A stretch of 64,000 nucleotides of DNA from UBA1195 sp045598025 (lineage in GTDB: Bacteria > Bacteroidota > Bacteroidia > Bacteroidales > WCHB1-69). The stretch spans positions 14,084 to 78,083 of the forward strand of contig JAZLLH010000060.1 of the NCBI GenBank assembly GCA_045598025.1. The letters are read 5' to 3'. The notes under the pieces are model-generated. The model was not told the DNA's origin and ran no database searches. It was given only the letters and a program-made list of their open reading frames with translations. The stretch's first letter is position 1, and the number at the start of each line of letters is the position of its first letter. Below are positions 7,730 through 16,636 of the stretch, piece after piece. The position numbers and the translations under genes were made by a program.

Positions 7730-9325
7730 ATGAATTTCAGATACTATGCATGGGGCTTGCTGCTGATACTGACGGCAGAAATGGAAGCCCAAACAATTTC
7801 AGCAGACCGCATGTCCCGACGATTTTCGGGAGAAGCTGAATTTGTGCGTTTGCAGAAAACAGAAACAATGCACAAGGCGGAGGACGAATTTCTCTATTCT
7901 GTAGGCGACCGATATCCTTCCAGCCTGGATATGGTACAAGATGGACAAAAAGTGGAATTACCGGACGGCAGCACCATATACAGACTAGCCTTCACGGCGC
8001 CGAAAGCCCGTTTTATGGACATATCCTATAAACAGTTTCAAATGCCAGCCGGCGGCTACCTCTATCTTTACCAGCCTGCCACCCGCGCTTACCAAGGGCC
8101 CTATACATCTGAAGGCATTTCCGATAGTCTGGGATTCAGCACCGACCTGCTGGAAGGTGACAGCATCGAACTGCTGTGCTACGAACCTCGCAGCGGAAAA
8201 GGACAGACACGGATTGCCCTGCATTGTGTCATTGCCGGACAAAAAGCTTTTTTCAACAGCGACGAGACCCCTTCCTGCCTGATCAACACGGCCTGTGAGG
8301 AAGCGCAGGCATACCGGGACATCGTACAATCCGTAGTGCTGATTTACATGGACGGATACCTGTGTAGCGGGACCCTCATCAACAACACGGCCCGAGATGG
8401 AACCCCCTACATCCTGACAGCCGCCCACTGCATGGAAGACATCTCCTATCCCCAGACTGGAAGCTGGAAATTCTATTTCAACATACAGTCGGCGTCCTGC
8501 CAGTCGAACACAGACGGACCAAGTCTATACGGTTTTGATTTGCAGGAAATTACAGGATGTAAAATCGTTTCAAAGGGAGAATATTCCGATTTCATGCTAC
8601 TCCAATTGAACCAGCAGATTCCGGATTCCTACAGGGCATACTACTGCGGATGGGACCGCAGAAACAGCGCTCCCAATGGTGTGGTCGGCATACACCACCC
8701 GATGGGAGATTACAAAAAATTCAGCCGAAGTTCGCAAACGCCCACCACAACCAACTGCAGTGCGGTAGGTTACAACCGCATGGCATTCTGGTACTTTTCC
8801 TGGGACAGAGGCATCGCCTTCCCCGGTTCCTCCGGTTCAGGACTTTTCAATGCCAGCACTCAAAGGCTGATCGGAACTTTGACAGCCATCAACAATGTGG
8901 GATGCTCCGAATCGCCCAAATACAGGAACAATTGGTACGGAAAACTGTCCTACCACTGGTTTGCCAATAATGAAAACAAGCGGAACGAACAACTGAAACC
9001 CTGGCTGGATCCGATAGGAAGCGGAGCTCTTTACATGGATGGAAGTTACCGGCAAAGTTTGGGGGCTGCGCAGACATTGCCACAGGCCGGGCACTTGGAA
9101 ATCTCCCCCAACCCGAGTGACGGAAAAGTGGTATTGAACGGACCGTGGCAAGGAAGTGCCGAAGGAGAAGTGTACAGCATGACCGGACAAAAAGTTGGCA
9201 AATTCCAGCTTTCCCAGGCAGGCGATGCCACCGATTTATCCTCCCTATCAGAAGGCATCTATCTCATTTTGTTGAAAACGGCACAGGGAATGTACCGTGG
9301 AAAACTGCATCTGTTGCATCCCTAA
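7730..9325 (+). CDS. Secreted lysyl-endopeptidase-like serine protease with T9SS sorting domain
   Basis: The 531-residue protein has a signal peptide (MNFRYYAWGLLLILTAEMEAQ), a ~170-residue propeptide-like region, a chymotrypsin-fold domain and a T9SS sorting domain in the last ~80 residues (LEISPNPSDGK ... EGIYLILLK). The catalytic triad is readable: His233 in LTAAHCM, Asp287 in YSDFMLLQL and Ser368 in PGSSGSGLF. The LCSGTLINN lead and cysteine spacing resemble Achromobacter-type lysyl endopeptidase, which cuts after lysine. It probably acts on the cell surface or outside, in peptide feeding. The stop codon abuts the ATG of the next gene (TAAATG). Confidence 0.88.
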   Translation: MNFRYYAWGLLLILTAEMEAQTISADRMSRRFSGEAEFVRLQKTETMHKAEDEFLYSVGDRYPSSLDMVQDGQKVELPDGSTIYRLAFTAPKARFMDISYKQFQMPAGGYLYLYQPATRAYQGPYTSEGISDSLGFSTDLLEGDSIELLCYEPRSGKGQTRIALHCVIAGQKAFFNSDETPSCLINTACEEAQAYRDIVQSVVLIYMDGYLCSGTLINNTARDGTPYILTAAHCMEDISYPQTGSWKFYFNIQSASCQSNTDGPSLYGFDLQEITGCKIVSKGEYSDFMLLQLNQQIPDSYRAYYCGWDRRNSAPNGVVGIHHPMGDYKKFSRSSQTPTTTNCSAVGYNRMAFWYFSWDRGIAFPGSSGSGLFNASTQRLIGTLTAINNVGCSESPKYRNNWYGKLSYHWFANNENKRNEQLKPWLDPIGSGALYMDGSYRQSLGAAQTLPQAGHLEISPNPSDGKVVLNGPWQGSAEGEVYSMTGQKVGKFQLSQAGDATDLSSLSEGIYLILLKTAQGMYRGKLHLLHP

Positions 9326-10522
9326 ATGGAAACACCCGCCGTTTTTTTTGCCATTCCGGCTATGGAAGAGCCCGAATTGGGCCACACCTTAGAGTGTGTT
9401 GCCAAACAGGACTACCCGGGTCCCATGAAGGTCGCCGTATGCGTCAACCAGCCGCAGAGCGACTATGATACTTCCGTACATGCAGAACGGACGGCTTGCA
9501 ATGCTGCTACCTGGGATCAATTACAGCAAAATCCCTGGAAATTGGAACTGATTCCGATTGACCGTTTCAGCCCGGGTAAAGCCTGGACCGGAAAAAATGC
9601 CGGAGTAGGGATTGCGCGTCAAACCTGCGTAGAAGCGCTTCTGCCCTTTGCTTCCGACTCGGATATTCTGATCAGCATGGATGCTGACACTCTTTTCGAC
9701 ACTGACTACGTGACACGCATAGTGGAAATCTTTCAGAGAAACAGAAAGACCATCGCTGTCAATCCTCCTTACCACCACTTCCTGAGCGGAAACGAAAGCC
9801 GAGACCGGGCCATGTTGCGTTATGAAATATACATGCGCACCTTCCTTATTCAATTGCTGCGCATCGCTTCCCCTTATGCTTTCACCGCTTTGGGATCGGC
9901 CATCTGTTGCCGTATCGGAAATTACCGTAAAGTAGGCGGTTTTGATGCCAGACAGGCGGGTGAAGACTTTTATTTTCTGCAGAAAATTGTCAAAAGCGGA
10001 CATCTGGAAGTGGCAGTTGACTGCTGCGTTTACCCTTCTTCCCGCCTATCCGAAAGGGTACCCTTCGGTACCGGACCGGCCATACGCGATCTGCAGCAGG
10101 CCCATCCTACAAACCGATACCCTCTGTTTTCCCCTCAGGCTTTTGACGCCATTGCCGAAAGCTACCGTCTCATACCGGAATTGCAGAAAGGTCCCGTCTC
10201 TACTCCATTGACTGATTTCATAGACCAAACCTCCGGACAAAACGGGATATGGGAAAAACTGAGGAAAAACTATCCCGGCCCGGATGCCTTCGCCAAAGCT
10301 TTCCACCAAAAAGCGGACGGACTGCGGATTTTCCAGTTTCTGCGACATTATGCCGCCACTCATCCAACCTCTGACGAAGAGCTGCTGAAACGCCTGGCTC
10401 CTTCCCTTCTGCTTCCCTCCGATTTTTGTTTCGATACAGCCCCCCTTTCCCTTTTGGAAGAGATACGCCTGCATCTGGAAGCCACGGAAATCCGCAGCCG
10501 GAACAAACAATCTGAAAAGTAA
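9326..10522 (+). CDS. Family 2 glycosyltransferase
   Basis: The 398-residue GT-A protein has an N-terminal FFAIPAMEEPELG segment, a metal-binding ISMDADTLFD motif and a GEDFYFLQKI segment in the place of the usual catalytic ED. There is no signal peptide and no clear membrane anchor, so it is probably cytoplasmic or peripheral. The C-terminal ~100 residues are helical and poorly conserved. It begins directly after the stop of the T9SS protease, so the two are likely expressed together; T9SS cargo is linked to lipopolysaccharide after export, but a role here is only a guess. Confidence 0.8.
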   Translation: METPAVFFAIPAMEEPELGHTLECVAKQDYPGPMKVAVCVNQPQSDYDTSVHAERTACNAATWDQLQQNPWKLELIPIDRFSPGKAWTGKNAGVGIARQTCVEALLPFASDSDILISMDADTLFDTDYVTRIVEIFQRNRKTIAVNPPYHHFLSGNESRDRAMLRYEIYMRTFLIQLLRIASPYAFTALGSAICCRIGNYRKVGGFDARQAGEDFYFLQKIVKSGHLEVAVDCCVYPSSRLSERVPFGTGPAIRDLQQAHPTNRYPLFSPQAFDAIAESYRLIPELQKGPVSTPLTDFIDQTSGQNGIWEKLRKNYPGPDAFAKAFHQKADGLRIFQFLRHYAATHPTSDEELLKRLAPSLLLPSDFCFDTAPLSLLEEIRLHLEATEIRSRNKQSEK

Positions 10523-10532
10523 CGGATTCTTT

Positions 10533-11834
10533 CTACCCTATAGCCGGCTTCAACAGACCGAACAGCAGGCATGCCACCGCAAAGGTTACGGCAATATTGA
10601 ATCCCTGTGCTGTCAGGAAAGCTTTGAGCGAAGCCCGGTTTTCTTTGGAGAAAATTTCTTTAAAACGGGTCTCCAGACCTATGCAGACAAAGGCAATGGA
10701 AAAGAAAATTCCCTGAAAATTCTTGGCCAGATCCTTGTAAGCAATATCCGTACCGGGAACTTTACCGCTGAACCAGATACTGAATACAACGGAAGCAATC
10801 ACCATTCCGACCACGAATTTGGGAAAACGATCCCAAATGACCCGACCGGACACTTTCTCCACCTTATCTTTCTGACGGAAGGACCAGTAGAGAGAAATAA
10901 GGAAAGCAGCCACTCCGATCAGCACATTTTGAGAGGCTTTTACAATAACCGCCGTCTCACCGGCTTCCTCTCCCAATAATCCGCCGGAAGCAGCCACTGC
11001 CGCTGTCGTATCTATAGTACCGCCCATCCAGGCACCGCCGATTTGGGCAATCACGTGAGGATCGTTGAAAAGCAGGGGAAGAATCAGTTTGGCCAGTAAC
11101 GGCATCAGATACAGCATGGGGATGGCAATCACCATGACAAGGGATACCACATAACTCAATTTCTTTTCATCCCCTTTGATGGTTCCACAAGTGGCGATGG
11201 CCGCCGAAACTCCACAGATGGAAACGGAAGAGGCCAGCATAGTAGCCATTTCATCGTCCACGCCGAAACGTTTGCGGGCCACCCAAAAAGCGAAATACCA
11301 TACACAGAAAACCACGATGAGCGCCTGTCCCAGACCATAGGCTCCGGATTTCATGATTTCACTGAAAATCACTGTAGCACCCAAGCACACAATACCGATT
11401 TTAATGTAGAATTCGCTCTGTATGGCCGGTTTGAGCCAGGCAGGTACTTTGAAGCAATTGCTGACAATCAGACCGAACAGCACAGCAAACAGCACGGATT
11501 CCAATCCATACTTCTTGCAGAAAGGAATACTGGCACACAACTGGGCCAGCATGGTCAACAGAAAAATGACCAGAAAAGACAGGAAAATGCCTTTGACAGG
11601 CTTGTGCAGTACCAAGGCGGAAAAATACACAATCACCAGCAGGAAGACAAATACGTACACTGTGTTCAGCCAAGCCGTAGGCGTGGTTAATCCCTGGATG
11701 TTTATCATCTTGGGAATATGGGTAGGAAACAGAACGGCCAAAGCCAGAATCAGAAAGCCGATGAGAACAATCAGCCATTCTTCACCAAACAATTTGGAAC
11801 AAATACTGCATTTTTTCATTTGAGTCATAGTCAT
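10533..11834 (-). CDS. YeiH-family putative sulfate exporter
   Basis: This 433-residue polytopic membrane protein has about 10-12 helices and belongs to the YeiH/UPF0324 family, annotated as putative sulfate exporters. Characteristic segments are GLIVSNCF, VWYFAFWVARKRFG, SVSICGVSAAIA and the glycine-rich GGAWMGGTIDTTAAVAASG. It lies 9 bases downstream of a phosphate-selective-porin-like gene, suggesting that the porin and this carrier handle the same small anion. The N-terminus carries a CSIC motif not needed for the family. The transported substrate is not proven for most homologs. Confidence 0.85.
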   Translation of the reverse strand: MTMTQMKKCSICSKLFGEEWLIVLIGFLILALAVLFPTHIPKMINIQGLTTPTAWLNTVYVFVFLLVIVYFSALVLHKPVKGIFLSFLVIFLLTMLAQLCASIPFCKKYGLESVLFAVLFGLIVSNCFKVPAWLKPAIQSEFYIKIGIVCLGATVIFSEIMKSGAYGLGQALIVVFCVWYFAFWVARKRFGVDDEMATMLASSVSICGVSAAIATCGTIKGDEKKLSYVVSLVMVIAIPMLYLMPLLAKLILPLLFNDPHVIAQIGGAWMGGTIDTTAAVAASGGLLGEEAGETAVIVKASQNVLIGVAAFLISLYWSFRQKDKVEKVSGRVIWDRFPKFVVGMVIASVVFSIWFSGKVPGTDIAYKDLAKNFQGIFFSIAFVCIGLETRFKEIFSKENRASLKAFLTAQGFNIAVTFAVACLLFGLLKPAIG

Positions 11835-11843
11835 TTTTATGAA

Positions 11844-12902
11844 TTAAAACTTGTAATTCAGCATCAGCATGATACGATGAGTATCATCCGAAGCATCATT
11901 TTCTTTGTTGCCCACTTGCTGACGTATCAGAGAATAAGAAGCTCTGAACTGCAGAGAAGCGCAAGGCCAGTACTGCAAACCCAGGCTGCAGACCTTTTCA
12001 TCGCTGCTGTTGTCCCCGACAGGAGAAGGCGTACTGCCTTTGTGGAAAGCATCGTAGCGTAGGAAGGGCATCAGACGCTGTTCCAGATTCCGGCATTGGA
12101 AACGAAACCAATAACCTGCTACGGCATAGTAGCCATCGGTAAACAGGTCAAAAACCGGCACGATAGAGTCGCCATCCACACCGGTTTGAGCCCAGATGTA
12201 CTCACCACGGACGATCAGGCGTTCATCCTTCCACTGCAAACCCAAACCCATGCGGTCGCGGGTGCGTCCGTCGTTGTAAGTTCCGCTGTAGAGAGAAGCA
12301 GACAAGGTCAGAGGCTCCAGCATGGGATGGATATCAAGGCGGCCCACGATATCCTTTTGCTTGTTGTTGTCCAATCCATTGGGACCGTTTCCGTTAAAAA
12401 TTCCCAAACTGTATTCCACAATATGGAACGGCTTTTCGTCGCCTACTTCAAACAATTTTCCACTTGCCATCACACCGATGTCACGGCCCAGTTTTCCGAC
12501 CCCACAGACGTCGCTGTAACCGACCATTTTCGTAATAACATCGCTATAATCACAGGCTTCCAAATCCATGGGGGCAATGGGACTTTCCATGGAAAAAGGT
12601 AATTTGTATTGTCCGACCTGCAGGCTGAAAGCATCACAACATTTGATTTTTACGTAAGCATCCACCAGCATGGGGCTGTTTCCGAAGTCGCCTTGCACTT
12701 TGTACGACAGCCAGTCTGTCAGATTTCCGGATGCTACCAGACGGGCCCTGCGGATACGGAAACTGGATGTTGTCAGTCCTTCATCCTGAATGTCGGCCTG
12801 GTATTGAGTCTGTATCCAGCCACCGATTTTCAATTTTTGCGACTGCGCATCAACCGACAACAGGCCGGCGCAGATCAGACAAAATAACAATAATTTTTTC
12901 AT
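11844..12902 (-). CDS. Outer membrane porin of the phosphate-selective porin O/P family
   Basis: The 352-residue protein has a signal peptide (MKKLLLFCLICAGLLSVDAQ) and a beta-barrel with the family start IGGWIQTQYQAD ... FRIRRARLVASGNLTDWLSYKVQGDFG. It ends with an aromatic-rich strand (IMLMLNYKF), as outer membrane barrels do. It probably lets anions cross the outer membrane. It is first in a two-gene operon with the YeiH-like exporter. Its promoter at 12930 diverges from that of the AraC-type regulator, which may control it. Confidence 0.88.
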   Translation of the reverse strand: MKKLLLFCLICAGLLSVDAQSQKLKIGGWIQTQYQADIQDEGLTTSSFRIRRARLVASGNLTDWLSYKVQGDFGNSPMLVDAYVKIKCCDAFSLQVGQYKLPFSMESPIAPMDLEACDYSDVITKMVGYSDVCGVGKLGRDIGVMASGKLFEVGDEKPFHIVEYSLGIFNGNGPNGLDNNKQKDIVGRLDIHPMLEPLTLSASLYSGTYNDGRTRDRMGLGLQWKDERLIVRGEYIWAQTGVDGDSIVPVFDLFTDGYYAVAGYWFRFQCRNLEQRLMPFLRYDAFHKGSTPSPVGDNSSDEKVCSLGLQYWPCASLQFRASYSLIRQQVGNKENDASDDTHRIMLMLNYKF

Positions 12903-12929
12903 GGTTTGACATATTTATGTTTTGAGATG

Positions 12930-12937
12930 CAAAAGTA
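12930..12937 (-). promoter_or_regulatory. -7 promoter element for the porin-exporter operon
   Basis: The minus strand reads TACTTTTG, a full match, giving a leader of about 25 bases before the ATG at 12902. Confidence 0.75.
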
Positions 12938-13033
12938 ACTTTTCCCAGACAAAGCAGAGTCAGTTTTTGAAACAAAAACTGTAAAGAAAAAAATTATTAC
13001 TGTCATATATTGCACAAGTATTTCATTTTTTAG

Positions 13034-13041
13034 TACTTTTG
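13034..13041 (+). promoter_or_regulatory. -7 promoter element abutting the AraC-type regulator start
   Basis: TACTTTTG followed by C is only 4 bases from the ATG at 13046. By the usual spacing, transcription would begin at about that ATG, giving a leaderless or nearly leaderless message, unless the true start is 13052 or 13067. Confidence 0.7.
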
Positions 13042-13045
13042 CAGC

Positions 13046-13603
13046 ATGAAAATGAGTTGGGAAATAATGGCCATCACCCTATTGCTGGCAGGCAATGTGG
13101 TTTTTCTGCTGCTTTGGATTCACAGCCGGATGGCCTATCGGAAATTATTGAAACTGAAATTGGAGAAGGAAGAAGAATTGTTTCATGTTCCTTCAGGAAC
13201 CGATTTCAAGTCCGTGCAGCCTCAGGACTATACCGATACCCAACTGCTGATCAACCTAAAGCATCTGTTCCGGAAGGAAAAGATATTTCTGGAGCCGGAT
13301 TTGGGAATCAACGATGTGGCAAAAAAACTCGGATGCAGCAAAGCGGCCGTTTCGAAAGCCATCAACACCCATCTGCACAAAAATTTCCCTACCCTGCTGA
13401 ACGATTACCGCATAGAGGAATCCATACGTCTGTTGTCCGACAAGGAAACCCAGAACTACAAAATGGAAGTCATCAGCACTATGAGCGGATACAAAAACCG
13501 CCAGGTGTTCCACGCTGCTTTTAAAAAAGCAACGGGAATCACTCCTAACCATTTCCGCGACATCAGCCGGAAGGAAACAGCCTCTTCCCCTACGGAAATC
13601 TAA
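13046..13603 (+). CDS. Membrane-anchored AraC-type DNA-binding protein
   Basis: The 185-residue protein has one N-terminal membrane helix (residues ~7-25), a short charged stretch, and an AraC/XylS-type helix-turn-helix pair from about residue 75 to 175 (GINDVAKKLGCSKAAVSKAIN, then a MSGYKNRQVFHAAFKKATGITPNHFR second half). It has no ligand-binding or receiver domain. It resembles the cytoplasmic end of Bacteroidetes transmembrane AraC regulators. It is divergent from the porin/YeiH operon and may regulate it. Possible starts are ATG 13046, 13052 or 13067; the promoter position makes this gene an oddity. Its stop overlaps that of nnrD by 4 bases. Confidence 0.82.
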   Translation: MKMSWEIMAITLLLAGNVVFLLLWIHSRMAYRKLLKLKLEKEEELFHVPSGTDFKSVQPQDYTDTQLLINLKHLFRKEKIFLEPDLGINDVAKKLGCSKAAVSKAINTHLHKNFPTLLNDYRIEESIRLLSDKETQNYKMEVISTMSGYKNRQVFHAAFKKATGITPNHFRDISRKETASSPTEI

Positions 13604-14511
13604 AAATCATTTTGTTTCAAGGATTTGAAAGCACTTCCCAGGTGACAGACAATGTCACCGGCCAGGAGACTTTCTTCCGATTGTACGTCCAATGCCATAT
13701 CCCCTGCCAATCCGTGCAGAAACACACCCAGGCAGGCGGCGTCGGCCGGAGCATATCCCTGTGCCATCAACGAAAGAATCAAACCGGCGAGCACGTCTCC
13801 ACTTCCGCCCGTAGCCATGCCCGGATTGCCGCTGGTATTGAAATAGACTTTCCCGGAAGGGCAGACCACAGCAGTGAATGCACCCTTAATCAGACAGATA
13901 CAGGAATGTACCGAGGCAAAACACCGCGTTTTTTCCAAACGATCAAACGCATCGGCAGAGGGACCTATCAGGCGCTCCAACTCTCCGGGATGTGGTGTCA
14001 GAACGGACATGGACGGAAGAAACTCCAGACAGGTGGGATCTTCCGCCAACAAATTTAAAGCATCCGCATCACACAGAATGGGACGACGGTAAAATTGAAG
14101 AAGTTGCTTCAATGTCCGTTTGGCTCCCTCGCTTTTTCCCAGTCCTGGACCTATACCTATGGCTGTATATTTTTCCAAAGTTTTGATTTCCAATGAAGAA
14201 ACATGATTTTCCTCGACATCGCACTCGACCATGGCTTCCGCCACAGTCGACTGGAGTACAGCATAGCCGCATTTCGGCACATGCACGGTCAGCAAACCTG
14301 CACCGCCCCGGAGACAGGCACTGGCAGCCAAACGGGCAGCACCCATCATACCAAGGCTTCCGGATACCAAAAGTGCATGACCATAATCTCCTTTATGGGA
14401 AAACAAAGCTCTTTCCCTACACAAAGGCCTGAGAAATTCCTTGGTCAGAAAATCACAGGAGGAGTTTGCTTCATAGCCGATTTGCAGAGCCGATTCTTTA
14501 TCCAATTTCAT
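13600..14511 (-). CDS. nnrD: ADP/ATP-dependent NAD(P)H-hydrate dehydratase, stand-alone
   Basis: The 303-residue enzyme repairs hydrated NAD(P)H. It has the ribokinase-like fold motifs HKGDYGHALLVSGS, a GGAGLLTV segment, CDADALNLL, LTPHPGE and the GNPGMATGGSGDVLAG phosphate-binding loop. In many bacteria this domain is fused behind the YjeF-N epimerase (NnrE); here the epimerase part is missing and the next gene upstream is an unrelated permease. The ~25-residue N-terminal lead may be what remains of a linker. It is last in the long minus-strand operon starting at 20291. Confidence 0.92.
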   Translation of the reverse strand: MKLDKESALQIGYEANSSCDFLTKEFLRPLCRERALFSHKGDYGHALLVSGSLGMMGAARLAASACLRGGAGLLTVHVPKCGYAVLQSTVAEAMVECDVEENHVSSLEIKTLEKYTAIGIGPGLGKSEGAKRTLKQLLQFYRRPILCDADALNLLAEDPTCLEFLPSMSVLTPHPGELERLIGPSADAFDRLEKTRCFASVHSCICLIKGAFTAVVCPSGKVYFNTSGNPGMATGGSGDVLAGLILSLMAQGYAPADAACLGVFLHGLAGDMALDVQSEESLLAGDIVCHLGSAFKSLKQNDF

Positions 14512-14520
14512 GGCATTTCC

Positions 14521-15759
14521 TTATTCGTGACGGGACGTTCCCCTAAACAACTGATGCGAGATGCGCAGTACGGGCACGGACATGGCCGGCAACGTAATCA
14601 GCAGGACAACCGCAAAAATGCAGACAACATCCCACAGGTGTATATCAACCGGATAATAATTCAAAAGATAACCCTCGCCTCCGAAACGGATCAGATGAAA
14701 GGTTTTCTGCATCCAACAGAACAGAAAACCTACCGACATTCCAATCAGGGTACCGAAACCACTGATCAGACATCCTTCTGTCATAAAGACCTTGCGTATC
14801 AGCGGCAGATCGGCCCCCATGGCATAGAATACAGACAGGTCCTTTTTCTTGTCCAGCACCAGAATGGCCATCATACCAATCATATTGAATGAGGCTATCA
14901 GCAGTATGAAGGATAATATGGCGAAGATGACCCATTTCTCGGAACGCATCACCTTGTACAATTCTTCTTCCTGCTGGAAGACATCCCGGACACGGATACT
15001 GTCACCGACGATTTCGGCTATACGAGCCCTGATTTTGGGCAGAGAAGCCTTTTCATCCGTACGGATTTCCAAGGAAGTCATTTCATTATCATGCAGGGTC
15101 AAACGGCGGACAAAACTGATGGGAACAAATACATAATCGGCATCGTAATCCGTAGCGGTTCCGAAACAACCTACCGGAGTAAGCTGTTCCACCTGCATGC
15201 CCTGCATGGGATTTCCGGCATTCAACCGACGGGTACGGTCTGGATAATACACAGAAAGACTATTGCTTACAAACTCGGAGATTCCGCAATGCAGCCGACT
15301 CTCCACTCCGACTCCCACCACCGCCAGAGGAAACCCCTGATAATCCAGACGGAACTGTCCTGAAAGCAGCGTGGTATCTATGCGTTTAAGACGTGCATAA
15401 TCCGGCTCCACCCCTTTCAGATGCACAATGAACTGCCTGTCCTCATACATCATCACCGCCATATCCGTATACACCTCAGAAACATATGCCACCCCCTGAA
15501 TATTGCGGATACGTTCCAACTGCTCTTCACTCAGGGTAAAATTCTTTCCCTCATTGGGAATCAATTCCAAATCGGCATGGAAGGTATTGAAATGATCGGT
15601 CACGAACTGCTGCAATCCGTTGAACACGGACAATATGACAAACAATGCCGCGGTACACACGGCCACACTCACCAGCGAAATCCAGGATATGAGCTGTATC
15701 AGCTGATGGGATTTGGACGAGAGCAGGTAGCGTTTGGCAATAAAAAAGTGAACACTCAC
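14521..15759 (-). CDS. FtsX-like permease of the lipoprotein-releasing (LolC/E) type
   Basis: The 412-residue membrane protein has one N-terminal helix (LISWISLVSVAVCTAALFVILSVF), a large periplasmic MacB-PCD-like domain and three C-terminal FtsX helices. The start FFIAKRYLLSSKSHQ is typical of LolC/LolE, which with the LolD ATPase extract lipoproteins from the inner membrane. No ATPase gene lies nearby, as is common in Bacteroidetes. Its start overlaps the rbfA stop by 4 bases, indicating coupled translation. Confidence 0.9.
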   Translation of the reverse strand: MSVHFFIAKRYLLSSKSHQLIQLISWISLVSVAVCTAALFVILSVFNGLQQFVTDHFNTFHADLELIPNEGKNFTLSEEQLERIRNIQGVAYVSEVYTDMAVMMYEDRQFIVHLKGVEPDYARLKRIDTTLLSGQFRLDYQGFPLAVVGVGVESRLHCGISEFVSNSLSVYYPDRTRRLNAGNPMQGMQVEQLTPVGCFGTATDYDADYVFVPISFVRRLTLHDNEMTSLEIRTDEKASLPKIRARIAEIVGDSIRVRDVFQQEEELYKVMRSEKWVIFAILSFILLIASFNMIGMMAILVLDKKKDLSVFYAMGADLPLIRKVFMTEGCLISGFGTLIGMSVGFLFCWMQKTFHLIRFGGEGYLLNYYPVDIHLWDVVCIFAVVLLITLPAMSVPVLRISHQLFRGTSRHE

Positions 15760-16094
15760 TGTTTTAGCAGATTATCTATGTTTTCGATGTAATCCAATGT
15801 GTCATCCAAAACGAAGGCCAACTCCGGTATGATGCGTAACTGATTTTTCACCCTCTGCCCCAAACGGAAGCGGATATCCTTGTTGTTTTCTTCCAAGGCC
15901 TTCATTACCGACTGTTTGTCGTTGACGGCGAACACACTGACGTAAACTCTGGCATAGGAAAAATCACGCGTCACGTTTACTCGGGTAACCGTCAGCATTC
16001 CATGTCCCTGGTATAAAGAAGGGTCATGCTGGAACAATTCGGCGATTTCCTTTTGAATAAGGCGATTTATTTTTTGCTGTCTTGTTGATTCCAT
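15756..16094 (-). CDS. rbfA: 30S ribosome-binding factor A
   Basis: This KH-fold 112-residue protein matures the 16S rRNA 5' end and helps cold adaptation. The start is MESTRQQKINRLIQKEIAELF and the family signature VTRVNVTRDFSYARVYVSVF-like stretch lies in the middle; ELAFVLDDTLDY closes it. I place the start at the ATG at 16094 rather than the open frame extending to 16169, because that upstream part overlaps hpt and lacks homology to RbfA. It lies one base after the hpt stop. Confidence 0.95.
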   Translation of the reverse strand: MESTRQQKINRLIQKEIAELFQHDPSLYQGHGMLTVTRVNVTRDFSYARVYVSVFAVNDKQSVMKALEENNKDIRFRLGQRVKNQLRIIPELAFVLDDTLDYIENIDNLLKQ

Positions 16095-16095
16095 A

Positions 16096-16635
16096 TCAAG
16101 ATTCTTTACATTGGTAAATGTCCGGATACTGACGTCCCAGTTCGTCATAATCCATGCCACAGCCGACAATGAATTCGTTCGAAATGGAAAAACCCGTATA
16201 CCGGATGGGAATATGCTCCCTGTATTTTCCCTGCTTGAAGGTCAAAGCTGCAACTTCTGCATCCAGCACCCCGCAAGACGTCAGGTGCCCGAACAGATAA
16301 GCTATCGTCCGTCCGGTATCGACAATGTCTTCCACCACCAGCACACGCCTTCCCTTCAGACGTTCCTCCGGAAGTCCTATGACCTCCTTCATCTTTTCCG
16401 AACGGGTGCCCGTATAGGAACGGTATTTGACACAACATACTTCCACCGGAATCCGGAGACGTTTCATCAACTCCACGGCAAAAAACATGGCTCCGTTCAA
16501 CATGATCAGCAGAATGGGACAATCACCGGCATAATCTTCCGAAATCTGATCGGCCATTTCCCCAATGCGCCTTTCAATTTCCTCCCGGGAAATATACGGC
16601 ACAAAGCATTTGTCGTGGATGCGTATTTCCCGCAT
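16096..16635 (-). CDS. hpt: Hypoxanthine phosphoribosyltransferase
   Basis: The 179-residue purine salvage enzyme makes IMP (and often GMP) from free base and PRPP. The PRPP-binding loop VVEDIVDTGRTI is at residues ~100-111, the flexible-loop segment is VKYRSYTGTRSE, and the C-terminal base-binding stretch is FIVGCGMDYDELGR. Length and motifs match bacterial Hpt. It sits 1 base from both neighbours in the operon. Confidence 0.96.
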   Translation of the reverse strand: MREIRIHDKCFVPYISREEIERRIGEMADQISEDYAGDCPILLIMLNGAMFFAVELMKRLRIPVEVCCVKYRSYTGTRSEKMKEVIGLPEERLKGRRVLVVEDIVDTGRTIAYLFGHLTSCGVLDAEVAALTFKQGKYREHIPIRYTGFSISNEFIVGCGMDYDELGRQYPDIYQCKES

Positions 16636-16636
16636 A

